A stretch of 40,371 nt of DNA from Ignavibacteria bacterium GWF2_33_9 (lineage in GTDB: Bacteria > Bacteroidota > Ignavibacteria > Kapaibacteriales > UBA2268). The notes below the pieces were generated by a model. That model saw only the letters and a program-made list of their open reading frames with translations, had not been told where the DNA came from and made no database searches. The translations under genes were made by a program, and so were the position numbers. Positions 35,587 to 40,371 of this stretch are shown here, one piece after another; the stretch's first letter is position 1, and each line of letters starts with the position of its first letter. The stretch is from NCBI GenBank assembly GCA_001804565.1, contig MHAC01000011.1, forward strand, positions 1 to 40,371, written 5' to 3'.

Positions 35587-36525
35587 TTATTTGATTGTTA
35601 GATAATTTTTAATACGTAAAAACAGTTTCCATGTTGCATCCACATCACGAAGGCAATAATCAGCTATTGTTTTGTACTTACCCTCACGGAAAAAGACTGA
35701 CACCAGCGAACCATCTATACCTTCGCTTTTTGGGGAAACAAGCCCGAATGCACGTGTATAAAAGTCAAAATTATATCTTTTGGTTGCACCATATCCTGAT
35801 GGCGAGTAAAATGTTAATTCATCGATTAAATCTATATGCTGAGGATAGTTAAATTTAGTTCCTTCCATAAGATTTCTTGTCGGCTTCACCTTTAGTAATG
35901 CTGAACGAATCATTAGGAATGGGGCATCGAAATTCCTCCCGTTAAAGGACATAAGTACGCAGCCTTTATATTTATCTACTGTTTTCCAAAATGTTTCCAA
36001 AAGCCTTTTTTCGGAGGTTTCATAAAATGTCTTATCATCTTGGATTGTTATAATCGGTTCATCATCGTCTGTCAAGTCCGGATTCAGCATTAGTGCTACA
36101 TTTTTGGTTACTGATTCAATTGATTCCCGATTTTTATCATACAATATATCCTGAGATATTGAATAATCCATAAGTGAGTCGGATGTCTTCGAAATATTAT
36201 TTTCATTTTTTTCAGGATTTGTATCATCATAATTCTCTGCATCAATATACTCTTCCTTACTATCACGGACTGCATAGATTTCTTCATTTAGCAATTCGTA
36301 TAGTTTTTCTTCCTCCTTCTCGAGTTGGCTGAATGGTACAATCTTCATCCCAATTGTTGCAACTTGTGCCGTAAGGGGAGTGAGCCCCATTTCTGCTTTT
36401 TTTCTTTCGATTTCTTCTTCAGTAACAGCACCACGCACAAGATACTCCTGCTGCGATGCTGAAAAAGATTCATAAGGAATCACTGCTGTTTCTATATCGA
36501 ATACTAAGTATACTTTTTCAGACAT
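35587..36525 (-). CDS. Predicted 3'-5' exonuclease of the DNA polymerase B type
   Basis: 312 residues with all three DEDD exonuclease motifs: Exo I with Asp10 and Glu12 (FDIET), Exo II NGRNFDAPFL (195-204, Asp200), and Exo III YCLRD (Tyr290, Asp294). The Tyr-x3-Asp form is the DEDDy type. Between motifs I and II, residues ~80-170 form a long, acidic, Asn- and Asp-rich insertion without recognisable structure. Proteins of this sort are stand-alone relatives of the polymerase B proofreading domain, of uncertain role in DNA repair. It is 10 bases upstream of the unknown membrane protein gene; the next gene upstream lies 47 bases away. Confidence 0.87.
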   Translation of the reverse strand: MSEKVYLVFDIETAVIPYESFSASQQEYLVRGAVTEEEIERKKAEMGLTPLTAQVATIGMKIVPFSQLEKEEEKLYELLNEEIYAVRDSKEEYIDAENYDDTNPEKNENNISKTSDSLMDYSISQDILYDKNRESIESVTKNVALMLNPDLTDDDEPIITIQDDKTFYETSEKRLLETFWKTVDKYKGCVLMSFNGRNFDAPFLMIRSALLKVKPTRNLMEGTKFNYPQHIDLIDELTFYSPSGYGATKRYNFDFYTRAFGLVSPKSEGIDGSLVSVFFREGKYKTIADYCLRDVDATWKLFLRIKNYLTIK

Positions 36526-36572
36526 TAATCTTATATATTTATTAATTTCAATTTTATCATCATTTTTTTTTA

Positions 36573-38876
36573 CTACCTTATAATTACAAACGATTTTATT
36601 TGCGAAACTCCATTATTGGATAGTCTAAGGAAATAACTTCCGGGTGCATATTTCTCAGTTGTTAAGTTCAATTTATAATTACCTTTATCATATTTTCCAA
36701 TCAGAATATTTTCTACTAAATTAGATTTTAAGTCGAATAAATCAATTGAAATATCGGAATTATTCTTTCCTATATTGAATTCTGCAGCAAGATAAGTGGA
36801 TGAAGGATTTGGACCTATTATTGAAAGATTATCTCCACTGGAAAGACCATCAAGTTCATCAACGGATACATGTTCATTATGTATTTTGTTTATTTGGTTA
36901 ATCTTAACTCCCGGATAAGACACCCAATCGGTTTTGCCCGGCCATCTCACTTTTACGTCTTCTATTGCAGAAGCAGTGCCTAGCCCAAAGTGCAAACGAG
37001 TAGGTTTTTGCATTTTCTTGCCACGTCCGGCATTCACTTCTTGAGTGTATATTTTTCCGCTTACGTAAATTTTCACTCTTGCACCAATTGCAAAATAATT
37101 ACCATTGCCGTCGGTCAAGTCAATTTCCACCCAACTATTATTTGTGGTATATGTATTTTTATATAATTTTAATTTACCATTGTCAGAAGAAACCAAATCC
37201 AAATGACCATCATTATTATAGTCTGCCCAACAAGCATCATTGTCGGCGGTAATTCTGCTTAAACCCCATTCAAAACTTACATTGATGAATGTATGGTCTG
37301 CATTATGCTTTAATAAACTTTCATAATGACATTCATTTTGAACAGAAATTAGCAAATCGATTAAGCCGTCATTGTCTATATCGCCAAAGGCACCACCTGA
37401 ATGGGAATCATCATATTCTATTCCCAAATTTGATTTGTATTCTGTTGTATTCCAAGTGTTTAGGAAACTTCCATTATTTGTGCGGTATAGAGTTGTTCCC
37501 TGATAACCCCTTGGAATCAATTGTGGATATGTTGCCTGCGAAATTAACAAATCCATATCATTATCATTGTCGAAATCGTACCAATCAGTACCTGTACCGC
37601 TATTTGCATAATATTTGCTGTCGAACTGGAAAATGTCTATTGATTTATCTGTTGCTACATTCACAAAAGTCAGATTCCCTCGATTTTCCCATAATTCATC
37701 CGGTTCCTGAAAGTAATTCGTAACGAATAAATCTTGGTCACCGTCATTATCGTAATCCACGAATGAACATGCAACCGACCTCCTTGATGGATTGGTTACA
37801 CATGCTCCGTTTTTTACAGTAAATGTATTATCTTTATTATTTATAAATAAATAATTCGCATAAGGATTGTTTGATGCATTGTACGATTGAGCAACAAATA
37901 AATCCGGGTAAGAATCATTATTCACATCTGCAATAGAGATTCCCGAAATTTGCATGAAGGCAGGCATATTTAATTCATTTGCAGTGAAGTTGCCAAAACC
38001 ATCATTTATGAAAATTTTACACTTTTCCGGGTAACCGTTCAGAAACAGAATATCTAAATCCATATCATTATCAATATCAATAAAAGCGTTTGCCTGAGGA
38101 GTGCCGGTAATTCCTGCAGTTGTCGTGGCATCTTTGAATTCTGTGCCGGGCATGTAACGATATAATTTGCCTGTTGCAAGCAAATCTAAATTATTGTCCT
38201 GGTCATAATCTCCCCATGCAACTGTTTCATTCGTAAGCGATGGCAAAAGTCCGGTTGACAAAGTTCTGTCCGACAAATAACCATATTTTGTTCCGGAATA
38301 TTCAACTGTTAAAGTAGATAAATATGTGTAACCGGCAACACGCCACATTTCGTTAATCGAAGCCGCTTGATCGTCTGCCAGCACCTGGAAGCCGTAATTT
38401 CCTGTATTTTCGGAAGTACATGATGGTTGCAATTCGGTAGTTGCTGTCAGTAAGAATGTTTTATCAGGATTATCAATCTTTACACCGATAAATACTTGTT
38501 CTCCAATGTATTCAATGGGTGTTTGCAGCGGCAAAGTGATTGTTGCTGGCTGAGTTGAACCGGCATACTGAAATTGCGAAAAAGCCAGAACATCTTTGCC
38601 TGTGTACATAAAATACTGCGGCAATGCATTCCTTCCTTCATTCCCTATCAGAACAATTGTAACAGCAGATGGTTCTCCAAAAAGTGTGATGGTCATTTCT
38701 TTGATTTTGCAAGGTTGGTCTAACTCGTATCTTTGGAATTGCCAAGTATATAGGAAGCCTTCTCTTGTAAAATAAGTAGGTTGGTCTGCCTCTGTCCAAT
38801 ATTTCAGAACTACATCTTCTGCAAATAATTGAGCGCCGCTTATTAAAATTAATAATAGTATATATATCTTTTTCAT
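36573..38876 (-). CDS. Secreted FG-GAP/ASPIC-UnbV protein with T9SS sorting domain
   Basis: 767 residues. A signal peptide (1-19) leads to a beta-rich N-terminal region, then seven FG-GAP-like blades with calcium-type loops: DYDQDNNLDLLATG, DIDNDMDLDILFLNG, DVNNDSYPDLFVAQ, DYDNDGDQDLFVTN, DFDNDNDMDLLISQ, DIDNDGLIDLLISV and DYNNDGHLDLVSSD. Around residues 585-665 an ASPIC/UnbV domain follows (GARVKIYVSGKIY, HFGLGTASAIEDVKVRWPG). The last ~85 residues are a type A T9SS sorting domain (IIGPNPSSTYLAAEF, GSYFLRLSN). The protein is likely displayed on or released from the cell surface; CRTAC1-like adhesion or ligand binding is possible. A cluster of T9SS genes continues to the right. Confidence 0.88.
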   Translation of the reverse strand: MKKIYILLLILISGAQLFAEDVVLKYWTEADQPTYFTREGFLYTWQFQRYELDQPCKIKEMTITLFGEPSAVTIVLIGNEGRNALPQYFMYTGKDVLAFSQFQYAGSTQPATITLPLQTPIEYIGEQVFIGVKIDNPDKTFLLTATTELQPSCTSENTGNYGFQVLADDQAASINEMWRVAGYTYLSTLTVEYSGTKYGYLSDRTLSTGLLPSLTNETVAWGDYDQDNNLDLLATGKLYRYMPGTEFKDATTTAGITGTPQANAFIDIDNDMDLDILFLNGYPEKCKIFINDGFGNFTANELNMPAFMQISGISIADVNNDSYPDLFVAQSYNASNNPYANYLFINNKDNTFTVKNGACVTNPSRRSVACSFVDYDNDGDQDLFVTNYFQEPDELWENRGNLTFVNVATDKSIDIFQFDSKYYANSGTGTDWYDFDNDNDMDLLISQATYPQLIPRGYQGTTLYRTNNGSFLNTWNTTEYKSNLGIEYDDSHSGGAFGDIDNDGLIDLLISVQNECHYESLLKHNADHTFINVSFEWGLSRITADNDACWADYNNDGHLDLVSSDNGKLKLYKNTYTTNNSWVEIDLTDGNGNYFAIGARVKIYVSGKIYTQEVNAGRGKKMQKPTRLHFGLGTASAIEDVKVRWPGKTDWVSYPGVKINQINKIHNEHVSVDELDGLSSGDNLSIIGPNPSSTYLAAEFNIGKNNSDISIDLFDLKSNLVENILIGKYDKGNYKLNLTTEKYAPGSYFLRLSNNGVSQIKSFVIIR

Positions 38877-39059
38877 ATTTACTCCAATTTAATTATCAAA
38901 TTTAACAAAAAATATGTTACAATTTTTAATTTTTTAATAAATATTTCTATAAATGAAATCAAAAGTTGCTTGTACTGGTTCTGAATTCTGTGAATTTAAT
39001 TATGTTGTCATTATCACAAATATTATGACTAATATACTTATTTTCATGTCTTTTCTTCC

Positions 39060-40313
39060 TTACTTTTCAATAATTAATTTAAAAGTTTGGGTTAGTGATG
39101 TGGAGGAAATGACTATGTAGTATACTCCTGTACTAATTTCTTCAATATTTGCTTCAATATTTTGTTTACCCGATTCTAATAATCCTGAGAATATGTTATT
39201 AATTTTCTTACCTTCTAGATTTAATAAGTCAATTTTTATAAAATTTTGTCTTGGAAGAATAAATTGAATATTTACTAATTGGTTGGTTGGATTTGGAAAA
39301 ATAGTATTAATTATCTCAAGATTTGGCTGAACACTTGTTAAAGGATTATTATATAATATCAACAGTTGTGCAATACTTGTCACTATATACTGATTATTTA
39401 AAGAATATGCAACATTTTGGTGTGTGCCATTTATGAAGTCATAAACTATTTTTCCAGTCTCAATATCCCAAATCTTACATGCACCTGCTAATTCGTAAGC
39501 AACAGCGAGATATTTCCCATCCGGAGAAAAAGCAATACTGGTTATTCCACTTGGAGAACCGGGAATTGACTGTACTATTTGCTTTGTCTCAATGTCCATA
39601 ACTTGAACTGCAAATCCGCTCAATCCGGTTTTAAATGCAATATACTTACCATTATCACTAATTGCTAATTCTCCATATCCTGCATTGTATGTGTAATCAA
39701 TTGTATAAGTTTGTATATTAAGAAATCTCAACTTACCATCAGTTGAAGTATAAATAATTGAATTTATTAATGGTGTATATACCATTTTAAAAAGTTCATA
39801 ATATGATCCTTGTTGGTCAGGAGAAACAATGTCATTAATTTTTTTGATTAATTCTCCGGTTTGAAAATCCCAAATTGAAATTGATTTTCTTCCTCCAATA
39901 GCAATCATATTTGCATTATTTATGAATGCTAAGCTGTTTGTAGGAGTTACAATCATTTTATAATCTTGCCAGTTATCGCAGTCAATTATTTTAACTCCAC
40001 CTTGATCTGCTCCACCTCCGAATGCTAAGTATTTTCCATATTCTGTAAATTCAACTGCAAGATTACTACTTGCACATGAAAATCTTCTTAGTTCTACTCC
40101 TGTGGGCACATCCCAAATTGAAAGGTAAGCTGAACTATTTCCTGTAGCTATAAGTTGCGAATTTGGATGAAAAGCAATCTGTTTGATTGAAGATTGTGTC
40201 ATCCTTGTCCAAACAGTATCGTATTGAGCCATTGTGTTTTGCCCTTGGCAGAGCAAACAAAACAAGAAGAAAGCGAGCCAGAGTACGTTGTGCGAAAAAT
40301 AATACTTTTTCAT
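39060..40313 (-). CDS. WD40-repeat protein with T9SS sorting domain
   Basis: 417 residues. The signal peptide is MKKYYFSHNVLWLAFFLF and onwards to about residue 30 (TMAQ). WD40 blades follow (KQIAFHPNSQLIATGNSSAYLSIWD, ISIWDFQTGELIKKI, IAFSPDGKYLAVAYELAGACKIWD), about six to seven in all, followed by a T9SS type A sorting domain (TIFPNPTNQLVNIQF, GVYYIVISS). It is therefore exported and probably surface-attached. The gene begins three bases after the stop of another T9SS gene at the right edge, and the pair matches the left end of the window. Such propellers mediate protein binding; the partner is unknown. Confidence 0.9.
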   Translation of the reverse strand: MKKYYFSHNVLWLAFFLFCLLCQGQNTMAQYDTVWTRMTQSSIKQIAFHPNSQLIATGNSSAYLSIWDVPTGVELRRFSCASSNLAVEFTEYGKYLAFGGGADQGGVKIIDCDNWQDYKMIVTPTNSLAFINNANMIAIGGRKSISIWDFQTGELIKKINDIVSPDQQGSYYELFKMVYTPLINSIIYTSTDGKLRFLNIQTYTIDYTYNAGYGELAISDNGKYIAFKTGLSGFAVQVMDIETKQIVQSIPGSPSGITSIAFSPDGKYLAVAYELAGACKIWDIETGKIVYDFINGTHQNVAYSLNNQYIVTSIAQLLILYNNPLTSVQPNLEIINTIFPNPTNQLVNIQFILPRQNFIKIDLLNLEGKKINNIFSGLLESGKQNIEANIEEISTGVYYIVISSTSLTQTFKLIIEK

Positions 40314-40371
40314 AATTTACCTCACTACCACAAATTTCATCGGTTTCTCATTCCCAATCCTCACAAAATAC
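40297..40371. repeat. Right copy of a 75-nt inverted repeat shared with the left window edge
   Basis: Reverse complement of 541-615 with one mismatch in 75. It contains the last codons of a T9SS gene, the 3-base spacer and the first codons of the WD40 gene. Because it reaches the window's last base, it may extend further. Confidence 0.92.
40317..40371 (-). CDS. C-terminal end of a further T9SS cargo protein (partial)
   Basis: The minus strand from 40371 reads YFVRIGNEKPMKFVVVR and then a stop at 40317-40319. This is the last strand of a T9SS sorting domain, identical to the end of the protein at the left window edge except for one Met-to-Val change. The rest of the gene lies outside the window. 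It is followed three bases later by the WD40 gene start, so the two form a tandem pair. Nothing can be said about the N-terminal part. Confidence 0.8.
   Translation of the reverse strand, partial: YFVRIGNEKPMKFVVVR

Noticed and set aside
37196-38260. Repeated Asp/Asn-rich coding motifs seen as a DNA repeat array
   Set aside because: They are seven diverged FG-GAP blades of one protein, not nucleotide repeats.

Overview
The window looks like a chromosomal segment of an AT-rich, Gram-negative member of the Bacteroidetes/Chlorobi supergroup, perhaps an Ignavibacteria- or Kapabacteria-like lineage. This is inferred from several type IX secretion (T9SS) C-terminal sorting domains, a PorE-like T9SS anchor, an Omp28-type lipoprotein, a Bacteroidetes-style sdhCAB operon, menaquinone synthesis (menA), many lipoproteins and weak or absent Shine-Dalgarno sequences. 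Most of it is ordinary core genome. I saw no tRNA, rRNA, CRISPR array, prophage or intact transposon.

Layout. 1-2.1 kb (+): the end of a propeller-type T9SS cargo protein whose sorting domain carries two in-frame palindromic repeats, a broken leader of a second cargo gene, and a seven-heme-motif cytochrome with a T9SS tail. 2.2-12 kb (-): family 2 glycosyltransferase with LptE, a secreted subtilisin-like protease, a small barrel protein, and the overlapping menA-MFS-ABC-F cluster. 12.2-18.1 kb (+): gyrA, a TonB-receptor-like barrel and a MATE exporter. 18.2-22 kb (-): Omp28-like lipoprotein, aldo/keto reductase and PorE-like OmpA lipoprotein. 22-24 kb: small lipoprotein, then a lipoprotein rubrerythrin divergent from a cysteine-free Fur/PerR-type regulator. 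24-28.6 kb: an accessory-looking stretch with palindromic repeats, possible tiny genes, a RelE/ParE toxin-antitoxin pair, CreD, a HepT-MntA pair and a TPR protein. 28.7-35.6 kb (-): sdhCAB, tsaD, an NADPH-dependent FMN reductase and an unknown ten-segment membrane protein. 35.6-40.4 kb (-): polymerase-B-like exonuclease, FG-GAP/ASPIC T9SS protein, WD40 T9SS protein and the last codons of another T9SS protein.

How the genes fit together. SdhCAB and MenA belong to menaquinone-linked respiration. The T9SS cargo (cytochrome, protease, propeller and FG-GAP proteins) and the PorE-like lipoprotein point to a cell that displays enzymes and possibly electron carriers on its surface. The rubrerythrin and Fur-type regulator suggest peroxide defence in a low-oxygen lifestyle.

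The least ordinary signals are (1) a family of 28-nt palindromes with similar ends and a CATG-like centre but different arms, found between genes, inside a coding sequence and once forming an intrinsic terminator; (2) a 75-nt near-identical inverted repeat at the two window ends; (3) a T9SS-exported multiheme cytochrome; and (4) a lipid-anchored rubrerythrin next to a Fur-family regulator with no cysteine.
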